This document shows, in pieces, positions 27,015-35,142 of a stretch of DNA of 64,000 nucleotides (its first letter is position 1; each line of letters starts with the position of its first letter). The DNA comes from Streptomyces scopuliridis RB72. Its GTDB lineage: Bacteria > Actinomycetota > Actinomycetes > Streptomycetales > Streptomycetaceae. A program made the position numbers and the translations under genes. The stretch spans positions 52,883 to 116,882 of the forward strand of contig NZ_JOEI01000040.1 of assembly GCF_000718095.1 (NCBI RefSeq). The letters run 5' to 3'. Under the pieces are notes generated by a model, which worked only from the letters and a program-made list of their open reading frames with translations, was not told the DNA's origin and did not search any database.

Positions 27015-28397
27015 GTGTTCGTCCTCGACAAGCACGGCACACCCTTGCAGCCCACGTCTCCGGCGCGGGCTCGCAAGCTCCTCAAGCGAGGCCGGGCAGT
27101 GGTTGCCCGGCACACCCCGTTCGTCATCCGCCTCAAAGACCGCACGGCTACCGGATCATCGGTGGACGGTGTGGAGTTGGGGATCGACCCCGGCAGCAAG
27201 CGCACAGGCATCGCCGTCTTCACCACGAACGGGGGCGGGGAACGTCGCGGCCTGTTCGCGGTCGAACTCGCCCACCGGGGAGGGCAGATCCGCGACAGGC
27301 TCACCGTCCGTGCCGCTTACCGCCGAGGCCGTCGCTCGCGGAACCTGCGCTACCGCGCGCCCCGCTTCAACAACCGCTCCAGACTGCGGGGCTGGCTCGC
27401 CCCGTCGCTTCGCCACCGCGTAGAGACCACCATGTCGTGGACGAACCGGCTGGCCCGTTGGGCGCCTGTCACTGCCGTACATGTGGAGCGGGTCGCCTTC
27501 GACACCCATCTCATGACAGCCGGTAAACCGCTGGAGGGGGTCGAGTACCAGCACGGCACCCTGCACGGAACGGAGGTCCGCGAATACCTCCTGGCCAAGT
27601 GGGGCCGTGTCTGTGCCTACTGCGGGGCGTCGGGCGTGCCGCTGAACATCGACCACATCCACCCCAGCTCACGCGGCGGCTCCGACCGCATCAGCAACCT
27701 CACCATCGCCTGCGCCCGCTGCAACCAGACCAAGAACAACAGCCCCGTCGAAGACTTCCTCATAAACAAGCCGAAGCTGCTCGCGAAGATCCTCACGCAG
27801 GCCAAGGCCCCGCTGCGGGACGCAGCCGCCGTCAACGCCACCCGATGGGCCCTGTGGCGCGCGCTGGACGCCGCCTTCCCCCACGCCGTGCGTACCGCGT
27901 CGGGCGGACGCACCAAGTGGAACCGGCAACGCACAGGGCTCCCTAAAACCCACACCCTCGACGCCCTGTGCGTCGGCGCCTTGAACACCGTCACCCAGCA
28001 CCCGCACACCGTGCTGACGGCCCTGGCCGGTGGACGTGGCCGCTACCGGCGCACGGACCCCGACCGGTACGGCTTCCCCCGCAAAACCAATCCCCGCACC
28101 AAAACCGTTCACGGCTTCCAGACCGGCGACTACGCCCGCGCCATCGTCCTCGCCGGCAAACACGCGGGCACCCACACGGGCCGCATCGCGGTGCGCTCCA
28201 CCGGCCGATTCAATATCCGCACAGCTCACGGACTTGTTCAAGGCATCCACTACCGGCACATTCGCCTTCTCCAGCGAGCCGACGGCTACGCCTACACCAT
28301 CCAGGATGAAGGCCCGCCTTCGCCTTCTCACCCAGCCGCGAACCCGTCTCTGCTGCGGCAGGAACTACGGGCGGGGCGCGTGGTTCCGGAGGGGTAA
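27015..28397 (+). CDS. iscB: IscB RNA-guided endonuclease (Cas9 ancestor family)
   Basis: 460 residues from GTG 27015. Domains in order: PLMP (VFVLDKHGTPLQPTSPARAR), RuvC-I with catalytic Asp58 in LGIDPGSKRTGIAV, Arg-rich bridge helix (YRRGRRSRNLRYRAPRFNNR), RuvC-II Glu in VHVERVAFD, HNH with CAYC / NIDHIHPSSRGG / CARCNQTKNN (zinc ribbon plus catalytic His), RuvC-III KTHTLDALCVGAL, and a C-terminal TAM-interaction-like region. All catalytic residues are present, so it is probably an active nickase/nuclease. An in-frame ATG at 26775 with a perfect AAGGAGGTG exists, but its 80 extra residues are low-complexity and coincide with the RNA hairpins. No TnpA transposase is in the window. Confidence 0.92.
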   Translation: MFVLDKHGTPLQPTSPARARKLLKRGRAVVARHTPFVIRLKDRTATGSSVDGVELGIDPGSKRTGIAVFTTNGGGERRGLFAVELAHRGGQIRDRLTVRAAYRRGRRSRNLRYRAPRFNNRSRLRGWLAPSLRHRVETTMSWTNRLARWAPVTAVHVERVAFDTHLMTAGKPLEGVEYQHGTLHGTEVREYLLAKWGRVCAYCGASGVPLNIDHIHPSSRGGSDRISNLTIACARCNQTKNNSPVEDFLINKPKLLAKILTQAKAPLRDAAAVNATRWALWRALDAAFPHAVRTASGGRTKWNRQRTGLPKTHTLDALCVGALNTVTQHPHTVLTALAGGRGRYRRTDPDRYGFPRKTNPRTKTVHGFQTGDYARAIVLAGKHAGTHTGRIAVRSTGRFNIRTAHGLVQGIHYRHIRLLQRADGYAYTIQDEGPPSPSHPAANPSLLRQELRAGRVVPEG

Positions 28398-28450
28398 CGT
28401 CCCGGGCGACGTGGCTACCGTCGGCCTCGCCGTGCCATCGGTTACGCTGA

Positions 28451-28780
28451 GCGACATATGGATCGGCTCTGCTGGACCTGGCACGGCGACGTTCACTCTC
28501 CCACCTCGTACTCGTCGCGGCCGTAATCCTGAACACCGGCTGGATGATCAACAAGACTGATGACGATCCGGTGGTCTCCGCCACCGTGCCGTCGTGGGCG
28601 CACACCGACGGTGTCGTCTCGGCCTTGGACCGGCTCGGCGCCGCCCGTACCTCGTGGAGGCCGTCCCCGGCCGCAATCACCGCGAGACCGCTGTCCTCGC
28701 CCCGCGCATCACCATGGCGCGCCGCTGGAAACGGCAGCTCGACGTCGCGCGCGGACGGCTCTTCTACTTCCGGTTGGCCA
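28451..28780 (+). pseudogene. Frameshifted remnant of a membrane-anchored protein
   Basis: No intact gene fills 28398-28763. One plus frame from 28451 (after a TGA) reads SLSHLVLVAAVILNTGW, a membrane anchor, then MINKTDDDPVVSATVPSWAH and VVSALDRLGAA. Near 28640 the sense switches frame and continues PYLVEAVPGRNHRETAVLAP, then RITMARRWKRQLDVARG, and stops where the opposing murG-like fragment begins. No start codon is visible. I do not recognise the family. Two ORFs that meet tail to tail, both broken, mark a rearrangement point beside the IscB element. Confidence 0.45.
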
Positions 28781-29225
28781 GGCCCAGGCGCACGGTCTGC
28801 TCGTGGAGGACCGGCGAGCGGCGGCACATGCGGGCGGCCAGCCCCGCGGGAACAGCGACGTATCCGCCGGTGGCGAGAACGACGTCCGGCCGGAATTCGG
28901 CAACGATCTTCCGAGCCTGCGCCACACCGAGCGGCACCCGGGCCATGTCCCGCACATTGGCCGGACTTACCATTTTGAGGGGGTTGCTGGACCGGCGGAT
29001 CTTGCCCGTGCTGACCGTGGTGAACGGAATGCCCTCGGCCGGGGCGACGCGGGCCTCCAAGCCGTCCGCCGTGCCGATCCAAAGCACATCGAGCGTTCCG
29101 CCCTCGGCCGCCAACCTGCCCCGCAACGTTCGGATCGCGGTCAGGGCAGGGTACGTGTGACCGCCGGTTCCTCCACCCGTGACGATCAAGCGGAAGACGC
29201 GCGAGGGAAGGGAAGCACCGTTCAT
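28764..29225 (-). pseudogene. MurG-like glycosyltransferase, N-terminal domain only
   Basis: About 153 residues from ATG 29225. FRLIVTGGGTGGHTYPALTA is the UDP-GlcNAc transferase MurG N-terminal loop; ILWIGTADGLEARVAPAEGI-type sequence (here VLWIGTADGLEARVAP) and VVLATGGYVAVPAGLAA with HEQTVRLGLANR follow as in MurG. Full-length MurG is about 360 residues; here the C-terminal UDP-GlcNAc-binding domain is missing and a TAG follows ANRK. Streptomyces has its essential murG in the dcw cluster, so this is a second, truncated copy. An N-domain alone should be inactive. Some streptomycetes carry extra MurG-like genes, which may be its origin. Confidence 0.7.
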
Positions 29226-29318
29226 CCGGCGCACCCTACTGGCTGTTACAAGCCCAGGCGCACACGTCCGGTGCGTTATCGCCATGCCCTGAGCCTAGGG
29301 CCCGGCCGCCTGGTCGGT

Positions 29319-29435
29319 GGCGGGAGGGGGTCGGGGTCGGAGGAGGTGCGTGTCCGGACGTAAAGCGTCGCAGCTCGCGCGAAGCGCGGTGACCACGCGA
29401 CGGAGTCGCATATCGACCGCAGCGCAGTCCGGAGC
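29319..29435 (+). repeat. Palindromic repeat, class B, copy 2
   Basis: 117 bp, identical to 17028-17144 except one base in the G-rich head (GTCGGGGTC against GTCGAGGTC). The core end GTCCGGAG lies 12 bp from the stop codon of the minus-strand GNAT gene; the G-rich head points toward the murG-like fragment. Confidence 0.92.
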
Positions 29436-29447
29436 CACCCGCACCCG

Positions 29448-30437
29448 TCAGAGCTTCGCCTGGAAAATCCCCGCCGGCCGCTCCCGCCGATACCCCAGCG
29501 ACTCGTTCATCGCCAGCGTCGACTCGTTGTCGTCGGAGACGGTGGTACGGATCTCCCGCACGCCCGGATGCAGTTCACGCAGCCGCCCCAGCAAATGCCG
29601 TTTGACGGCGCGGCCCAGGCCCCGGCCCCGGTGCGTGGGGACGACCACCGTGTCGTACTGGAGCGCGCGGGTGTCCGACGGGGCGGTCAGGACGAGTTCG
29701 GTGTAGGCGACGACGGCGTCGTCCCGCTCGGTGTCCAGGACGGCCGAGGTGAGGACGACCCCGCCGCGCTGCTCGATCAGCCGGGCCGCGGTCCGTACCC
29801 GCTCCACGTCCCAGCTCGGGGTGCGTTCGTCCAGTTGTCTGCTCGGGCCCGACACGTCGCGTCTCGCGTCGTGGGCGCGGGCGAACGCCTCGGCCGTGCC
29901 GTCGGGCACGACGCCCGACCAGCCCGCGAAGCGCAGCCCCTCGGGCAGGGCGGGCTGCGGTATTTCCTCCAGCGCCTGGGCGACGCGCTGCACGTACCAG
30001 CCGAGCCGCAGCACGTTCGTGAAGCCGAGGCTGTCGACGAACGCCTCGCCCGCGCCGCCGAGTTCGAGGACGGTCGAGACCGAGGAGCGTCCCTGGGCGG
30101 CGAGTTCGGCGCGGATCGCCGTCCAGAGCGTCGCGCCGATGCCGCGCCGGCGGGCGTCGGGCCGTACCACCAGGGCGTCCAGGAAGGCCGTGTGCCGGTT
30201 GGTCTCGTCGGTGAACAGGAGCAGCGAGGCGACGCCCTCGTACGTGCCGTCCCGCCCCACCACCGCGAGATGAACGTTTCGCCCGCTCACCGGCGGGACC
30301 CGCAGCTTTCCCGCCGTCTCCGTCCGGCTCGGCTCCGGCGCGGAGGCCGGGAGATCGCGGACATGGGCCGCGCTGATCACCGCGTGCCAGGCGGCTGTCT
30401 CGGCGTCCGAGGGCGGGCTTCCCAGAGTGATCAGCAT
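29448..30437 (-). CDS. Tandem GNAT acetyltransferase
   Basis: 329 residues with two GNAT folds. The first has VVRPDARRRGIGATLW (acetyl-CoA-binding motif A) and ends DSLGFTNVLRLGWYV; the second has VVVPTHRGRGLGRAVKRHLL and NESTLAMNESLGYRRER. Both motif A loops look intact. Two-domain GNATs of this type in streptomycetes are related to mycothiol synthase-like and Eis-like architectures, but the substrate cannot be deduced. It ends next to a class B repeat. Confidence 0.88.
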   Translation of the reverse strand: MLITLGSPPSDAETAAWHAVISAAHVRDLPASAPEPSRTETAGKLRVPPVSGRNVHLAVVGRDGTYEGVASLLLFTDETNRHTAFLDALVVRPDARRRGIGATLWTAIRAELAAQGRSSVSTVLELGGAGEAFVDSLGFTNVLRLGWYVQRVAQALEEIPQPALPEGLRFAGWSGVVPDGTAEAFARAHDARRDVSGPSRQLDERTPSWDVERVRTAARLIEQRGGVVLTSAVLDTERDDAVVAYTELVLTAPSDTRALQYDTVVVPTHRGRGLGRAVKRHLLGRLRELHPGVREIRTTVSDDNESTLAMNESLGYRRERPAGIFQAKL

Positions 30438-30500
30438 GGGTCGAACCTACGCGTACGAGGATGGTGACGCCCCCGGGTTACCGGAGACATCCGGGCGGAA

Positions 30501-30532
30501 CCGGGCCGTACGTGGACGCCCGTACGGCCCGG
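30501..30532. terminator. Terminator of the FtsX-type ABC ATPase gene
   Basis: A 12-bp perfect stem, CCGGGCCGTACG with CGTACGGCCCGG, and an 8-nt loop, 19 bp beyond the minus-strand stop at 30551. Confidence 0.85.
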
Positions 30533-30550
30533 CGAACGCCACTCGCGGAC

Positions 30551-31234
30551 TCAGGCCGCGGCGTTCTCGGTGATCGTGACCCGTCCCTTGCGGATCGTGG
30601 CGAGCCGTGGAGCGCGGCGGGCGATCGAGCTGTCGTGAGTGACCATGATGAAGGTCAGGCCGTGCTCTTTCCAGAGGCCCTCCAGCAGTTCCATGATCTC
30701 GTCACGCATCGACTCGTCGAGATTTCCCGTGGGTTCATCGGCGAGCAGCACCTTCGGCCGCTTGACAAGGGCGCGGGCGATCGCGACGCGCTGCTGCTGG
30801 CCGCCGGAGAGTTCGCCGGGCACATGGCCGAGCCGTTCGCCGAGGCCGACGGAGCCGAGCGCCTCCGCCGCGCGTTCGCGCCGGGCCGCGCCCTTGAGGC
30901 CGAGCGGCACGAGCGCCGTCTCGACGTTCTCCTGCGCGGTCAGCGTGGGGATGAGGTTGAAGCTCTGGAAGACGAAGCCGATGCTCTCCGCCCGTACCTT
31001 GGTGAGCCTGGCCTCGGGGAGCTGGGCCAGGTCCACCCCGTCGAACTCGACGCTGCCCCGCGTCGGCCGGTCGAGGCCGCCGAGCATCTGGAGGAGCGTG
31101 GACTTTCCCCCGCCGGTCGGGCCCTGGATGACGAGCCGGCCGCCGTCCTCGATGGTCAGATCGACGCCGGCGAGCGCGTCGACGGTCTTCTTGCCGCGCG
31201 AGTAGCGCTTGGTGACGCCTCTGAGCTGGTACAC
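30551..31234 (-). CDS. ABC transporter ATP-binding protein, MacB/LolD type
   Basis: 227 residues. Walker A GPTGGGKSTLLQ, Q-loop VFQSFNLIPTLT, signature ELSGGQQQRVAIARALVK and Walker B VLLADEPTGNLD are all present; NLIPTLTAQENVETAL is typical of the MacB/LolD/FtsE group. It partners the FtsX-type permease 46 bp upstream. Such systems are mechanotransmitters or exporters for peptides, lipoproteins or drugs. It has a terminator just downstream. Confidence 0.93.
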   Translation of the reverse strand: MYQLRGVTKRYSRGKKTVDALAGVDLTIEDGGRLVIQGPTGGGKSTLLQMLGGLDRPTRGSVEFDGVDLAQLPEARLTKVRAESIGFVFQSFNLIPTLTAQENVETALVPLGLKGAARRERAAEALGSVGLGERLGHVPGELSGGQQQRVAIARALVKRPKVLLADEPTGNLDESMRDEIMELLEGLWKEHGLTFIMVTHDSSIARRAPRLATIRKGRVTITENAAA

Positions 31235-31280
31235 GGTTCAACTCCTGCTGTGCGAAATCCTGTTGAAAGGGGGGACGGGA

Positions 31281-32729
31281 CTACTCGACGCGGCGCAGGG
31301 CGTCCGCGGGCCGCAGCCGGGAGGCCCGCCAGCCGCCGAAGCCGCCGGCGATCAGACCGCCCGCGACGGCCAGCCCCACGGCGATGCCGATGGTGGAGAC
31401 GGAGACGGGCGCGGTCAGGGCGATGTCGAGGGCCTTGGACGCGGTCTGCCGCGCGGGGCCGCCGCCCATGGGACCGCCGCCGGCGAGGCCGCCGCCCCCA
31501 CCCGTGGAGCCGAGCTGCGCCGTGAGGGTCGGGCTGATGGCGGTGACGAGGTAGGCGCCGCCGAGACCGAGGGCGATGCCGAGCACCCCGCCGAGCAGTC
31601 CGTTGACGAGCGCCTCGCCGACCACCTGGCGGGTGACCCGGCCGCTCTTCCAGCCGAGCGCCTTGAGCGTGCCGAACTCCCGTACCCGGCGGCTGACGGC
31701 CGAGGAGGTGAGCAGCCCCGCCACCAGGAAGGCAGCGATCAGCACGGCGATGGAGAGCCACTTGCCGACCGTCGTGGCGAGGTCGGAGGCGGTGGAGAGG
31801 GAGCCGGACACGGTGCCGGCGAGATCGGCGGAGGTGGTGACCGTCGTGTCCGGGATGTTCTTCTGGATGGCGGACTTGACGCTGTCGATCTGCTGCGAGT
31901 CGGCGGCCTTGACGTAGACCGTGGTGACCTTGTCCTTGGAGTCGGCCAGGGTCTGGGCCTTCTTCAGCGGGATGTAGAGGTTGGCGGCGGAGTCCCCGCT
32001 GTCGGCGGTCGCGACGCCGACGATGGAGAACTTCGTACCGGAGATGGTGACGGTCTTGCCGACCGCGAGGCTCTTCTCCTTGGCGTACGCGCTGTCGACG
32101 ACCGCGACCGCCGCGTCCGTCTCGGTGCTCTTGAACGTACGGCCCGTGGTGATCTTGGACGAGGTCAGCGGGCCCAGCGCGGGCGCGGCGACATCGGTGC
32201 CGAACACGGTGTAGGAGTTGACGTCGAACGCGGCGCCGCCGCCCCGGACTTCGCCGCCGCCGGCGCCGCCCGTACCGCCCTGGCCGGTCCTGCCACCGCC
32301 TTGCGGCGGGGTGATCTCGCCGGGCTTGAACTCCCCGTTGACCTTGAGCACGGTCAGGCTGAGCCCGCCGACGGCCTGCGCGACCCCGTCCTGGCCGCCG
32401 ACTTGGGTGACGGTCGAGGAGGCCAGGGTCTGGAAGCCCTGCACCATCACGCGGTCGCTGCTCTGTTCGGCGCCGGTGTCGCCCTTGGCGTCGAACTCGA
32501 AGCGCCGGCGGTTGTCGCCCTCGCCGGGCGGGGCCGCGGCCTTGGTGACGGTCATGTCGGTGCCGAGGCCGTACAGCGACTGCAGGACCTTGTCCTGGGC
32601 CTGGCTCATGCCCGAGGAGACGGAGCTGACGACGATCACCAGCGCGATGCCCAGGGCGAGCCCCGAGGCGACGACGAGCGCCGCCTTTCTGCGACGGCGC
32701 AGCTCGCGCCTGAGGTAGGTGAAGAACAT
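31281..32729 (-). CDS. ABC transporter permease, FtsX/MacB family
   Basis: 482 residues from ATG 32729 (MFFTYLRRELRRRRKAAL). One N-terminal helix (VVASGLALGIALVIVVSS), a large extracellular domain of about 250 residues with a Gly-rich linker (GGGRTGQGGTGGAGGGEVRG), then three C-terminal helices with the FtsX motif FGTLKALGWKSGRVTRQVV. This matches MacB-type permeases. It works with the ATPase gene downstream. Substrate unknown. The 80-bp upstream gap is filled by the terminator of the L,D-transpeptidase gene, so the promoter must lie near it. Confidence 0.9.
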   Translation of the reverse strand: MFFTYLRRELRRRRKAALVVASGLALGIALVIVVSSVSSGMSQAQDKVLQSLYGLGTDMTVTKAAAPPGEGDNRRRFEFDAKGDTGAEQSSDRVMVQGFQTLASSTVTQVGGQDGVAQAVGGLSLTVLKVNGEFKPGEITPPQGGGRTGQGGTGGAGGGEVRGGGAAFDVNSYTVFGTDVAAPALGPLTSSKITTGRTFKSTETDAAVAVVDSAYAKEKSLAVGKTVTISGTKFSIVGVATADSGDSAANLYIPLKKAQTLADSKDKVTTVYVKAADSQQIDSVKSAIQKNIPDTTVTTSADLAGTVSGSLSTASDLATTVGKWLSIAVLIAAFLVAGLLTSSAVSRRVREFGTLKALGWKSGRVTRQVVGEALVNGLLGGVLGIALGLGGAYLVTAISPTLTAQLGSTGGGGGLAGGGPMGGGPARQTASKALDIALTAPVSVSTIGIAVGLAVAGGLIAGGFGGWRASRLRPADALRRVE

Positions 32730-32791
32730 GGGCGTGAAGCTAGGTGCCCGGTGTGATGAGGAGTTAAGGGCCGGGTGAGAGCGGGATGAGA

Positions 32792-32838
32792 ACGCGGACG
32801 GCGGCGGCACCTGGAGAAGGTGCCGCCGCCGTCCGCGT
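32792..32838. terminator. Very strong terminator after the L,D-transpeptidase gene
   Basis: A 20-bp perfect stem (left arm 32792-32811, ACGCGGACGGCGGCGGCACC; right arm 32819-32838) with a 7-nt loop TGGAGAA. It lies 54 bp beyond the minus-strand stop at 32892 and upstream of the FtsX permease start. Confidence 0.88.
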
Positions 32839-32891
32839 ACGGACTCGGACCGGCCGGGCGAGTCGGTTCAGGGCCTGACGACCCGTCCGGA

Positions 32892-34136
32892 TCAGGCGGC
32901 CGAACCGGCCTGCCAGTCGGACCAGTTCATGTTCCAGCCGTTGAGGCCGTTGTCCGGGGCGATGGTCTTGTCTGCGGAGTTCTTGACGACGACCACGTCA
33001 CCGATGAGCGAGTTGTTGTAGAACCAGGCGGCCGGCTGGTTGGGGTCACCGGCGCCCTTCACGTCCTTCAGGCCCACACAGCCGTGGCTCGTGTTGACGT
33101 TGCCGAACGCGTTGCCGCCCCAGTAGCTGCCGTGGATGAAGGTCCCGGACGTGGACAGCCGCATGGCGTGCGGGACGTCCTTGATGTCGTACTCGCCCTT
33201 GCCGTCGTCGTCCGTGAAGCCGACCGTGGCGCCGTTCATCCGGGTCTCCTTGAACTTCTCGGAGATCACCATCTGGCCGTTGTAGGTCGTGTTCTCGGGC
33301 GAGCCGGCCGAGATCGGGATGGTCTTGAGCGTCTGGCCGTCCCGTACGACGGTCATCGTCTTGCTTTTGACGTCGACGGTGCTGACCTGGCTGCGGCCGA
33401 TCTGGAAGGTGACCGTCTTCTGCTGGACGCCGAAGACGCCGTTGGCACCCTCGATCCCGTCCAGGTTCAGCTTGAGGGTGACCGTGGAGCCGCCCGTCCA
33501 GTACTGCTCGGGGCGGAAGTCGAGGCGCTGCTGGTTGAACCAGTGGCCGACGACCTGCTGGCCGCTGCTCGACGTGACGGTGATGCCGTCCTGGACGGCC
33601 TTCTTGTCGGTGATCGCCTTGTCGAAGTTGATCGAGACCGGCATACCGACGCCGACGGTGGAGCCGTCCTCGGGGGTGAAGTTCCCGATGAAGCTGTTGC
33701 TGGGCGAGACAGTGGTGAAGGAGGAGTTCTCATGGGCCTCGCGGCCCTTGGCGTCCTTCGCCGTCGCGGTGATCTTGTACGAGGTGGAGCGCTCCAGCTG
33801 GGCGTCCGGCTTCCAGCTCTTGGCATCGGCGGCCAGGGTGCCCTTGACGGCGGTGCCGTCCGCGGTGGTCATCGTCACGCTGGTGAGGGTGCCCTTGGTG
33901 ACGGTGACCTTGGCGTCGTTGTTGATGCCCACATTCGTCGCGCCGTTCTTGGGCGCGATGGTTATCTGGGCCTGCGAGGTCTCCTTGGCGGCCACCTCGT
34001 CCGCCTTGGCCTGTGCCGACGCCGAGCTCTCCGAAGGGGCCTTGTCCGCCCCCTGGCTGCACGCCGCGAGCACCAGTACGCCGCCGAGCACCGCGGACGC
34101 GGCCACGAGGCCCTTGCGCCGCTTGCTGTCCCTCAT
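32892..34136 (-). CDS. L,D-transpeptidase lipoprotein (Ig-like plus YkuD)
   Basis: 414 residues from ATG 34136, 6 bp after GGAGAAG. The signal peptide ends in VLAACSQG, a lipobox, so the protein is lipid-anchored outside. Two Ig-like domains (residues about 45-250) precede the YkuD catalytic domain, with HGSYWGGNAFG and NVNTSHGCVGL holding the catalytic His and Cys. The enzyme makes 3-3 peptidoglycan cross-links, resembling mycobacterial LdtMt2. A disordered Ala/Ser/Lys linker follows the lipobox. The 5' region has two overlapping inverted repeats. Confidence 0.94.
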   Translation of the reverse strand: MRDSKRRKGLVAASAVLGGVLVLAACSQGADKAPSESSASAQAKADEVAAKETSQAQITIAPKNGATNVGINNDAKVTVTKGTLTSVTMTTADGTAVKGTLAADAKSWKPDAQLERSTSYKITATAKDAKGREAHENSSFTTVSPSNSFIGNFTPEDGSTVGVGMPVSINFDKAITDKKAVQDGITVTSSSGQQVVGHWFNQQRLDFRPEQYWTGGSTVTLKLNLDGIEGANGVFGVQQKTVTFQIGRSQVSTVDVKSKTMTVVRDGQTLKTIPISAGSPENTTYNGQMVISEKFKETRMNGATVGFTDDDGKGEYDIKDVPHAMRLSTSGTFIHGSYWGGNAFGNVNTSHGCVGLKDVKGAGDPNQPAAWFYNNSLIGDVVVVKNSADKTIAPDNGLNGWNMNWSDWQAGSAA

Positions 34137-34208
34137 CACACGCTTCTCCATCATCGCCGCTAACCCTGCCGATAACACTTAAGAACACCTGTACCGGTTC
34201 GTCCGGTT

Positions 34209-34239
34209 CCACATCCGCCGGAGATGTGGTGAACACCAC
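34209..34239. promoter_or_regulatory. Overlapping inverted repeats in the L,D-transpeptidase upstream region
   Basis: CCACATC-7 nt-GATGTGG (34209-34229) overlaps GTGGTG-AA-CACCAC (34226-34239). Both are symmetrical enough for dimeric regulators or could form an RNA hairpin in the 5' leader, about 75-100 bp before the ATG at 34136. Confidence 0.4.
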
Positions 34240-34259
34240 TCGCCCCGGGGAAATGCGTG

Positions 34260-34292
34260 AGCCCCGGCCCGTCGCTGCGGCGGACCGGGGCT
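34260..34292. terminator. Hairpin downstream of the acidic-protein gene
   Basis: AGCCCCGG pairs with CCGGGGCT around a partly paired 17-nt loop, 24 bp beyond the minus-strand stop at 34316. Confidence 0.65.
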
Positions 34293-34315
34293 TACCAGAG
34301 TGACACGCCCGCGCG

Positions 34316-34696
34316 TTACACCCGACCAGCTCCGACCTCGCCCTCGACCCCCACCTCGCTGTCGTCCTCGTCGTCCTCGTCGTCCTCGTCGTCCTCGTCG
34401 AGGCCCCACTCCACCGCGTCGGGGTCGTAGTCGATCACTTCACTGGTCCAGGATGCCTGGGCCAGCTCGATCCCCGGGACCTCCTTGACGAGGTCGAAGG
34501 GTTCCACCAGATACGCGAGGGCCTCCGCCTCGTCTTCCCGGACCGCGGACCGGGCATGCGCCCGTTCATCGTCCGGCATGGACTCGTCCGCGCCGATGCG
34601 GTCGAGGGCGGCGGCGCTCAGTCGCTGGGGGTCATCGACCTCCAGCACCAATTCCACCTGTACCCGAACATACCGTGATGTCTCAGAATCGCTCAT
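34316..34696 (-). CDS. Acidic hypothetical protein
   Basis: 126 residues, strongly acidic. The N-terminal 90 residues alternate beta and helix (RYVRVQVELVLEVDD, SAAALDRIG), followed by a Asp/Glu repeat (DEDDEDDEDDEDD) from a run of GTCGTCCTC repeats in the DNA, then a short tail. No signal, no known motif. It is divergent from the LAxTG protein gene across about 107 bp. Function unknown. Confidence 0.75.
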   Translation of the reverse strand: MSDSETSRYVRVQVELVLEVDDPQRLSAAALDRIGADESMPDDERAHARSAVREDEAEALAYLVEPFDLVKEVPGIELAQASWTSEVIDYDPDAVEWGLDEDDEDDEDDEDDSEVGVEGEVGAGRV

Positions 34697-34803
34697 ACGA
34701 CGGAGGGTAAGCTCCCGGCCCCACGACTTTCCCGCGACCCGCTGCGGTCATTACCATCACCGCACCCAGCCAATTCGGCGTTGTCACAAGGGGGATCGAT
34801 CAC

Positions 34804-35091
34804 GTGTCCATCGCGCGCCGACCGCTCCTGACAGCTACCGCCGCCGGCACCCTGCTCTGCGCTCTGTGGTTCGTGCCCTCAGCGAAGGCCACCGAGGAGC
34901 AGGGCGGCCCGCGGGAGCAGTCAGCGGTATCCGCTCAGAGCCTCACCGCCGGGGACTCCGGGCAGCTGACCCTCGCCGACACGGGCGGCGTGGACACCAC
35001 GCCGTACCTGGTCGGCGGGAGCCTCTGTCTCGGGATCGGCGCGGGGTTCGTCGCGTACTCCGTACGCAGAGGTGCCCGCGCGTCGTTCTGA
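34804..35091 (+). CDS. Small LAxTG-type sortase-anchored surface protein
   Basis: 95 residues from GTG 34804. An N-terminal signal peptide (RRPLLTATAAGTLLCALWF) and a short mature part precede LADTGG, which matches the LAxTG motif recognised by the class E sortases of Streptomyces. A membrane helix (PYLVGGSLCLGIGAGFVAYS) and VRRGAR complete the sorting signal. The mature peptide left after sorting would be only about 40 residues, much smaller than long chaplins and without chaplin Cys. Role unknown. A 19-bp terminator follows. Confidence 0.8.
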   Translation: MSIARRPLLTATAAGTLLCALWFVPSAKATEEQGGPREQSAVSAQSLTAGDSGQLTLADTGGVDTTPYLVGGSLCLGIGAGFVAYSVRRGARASF

Positions 35092-35100
35092 GACGCGTAC

Positions 35101-35141
35101 ATACGGAGGGGCCGCCCGGACGCCGGGCGGCCCCTCCGTAT
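35101..35141. terminator. Bidirectional terminator between the LAxTG gene and hutH
   Basis: A 19-bp perfect stem: ATACGGAGGGGCCGCCCGG (35101-35119) with its complement at 35123-35141, loop ACG. The hutH stop is at 35143, so the hairpin serves both converging genes. Confidence 0.92.
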
Positions 35142-35142
35142 C

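Noticed and set aside
28210..29082. A 290-residue minus-strand frame after iscB
   Set aside because: It runs antisense through the end of iscB and has no recognisable domain; the murG-like fragment is in another frame.
35104..35141. The long GC hairpin before hutH as a class A-like repeat
   Set aside because: It lacks the GTCCGGAC ends and internal loops and is a simple perfect stem of the terminator type.
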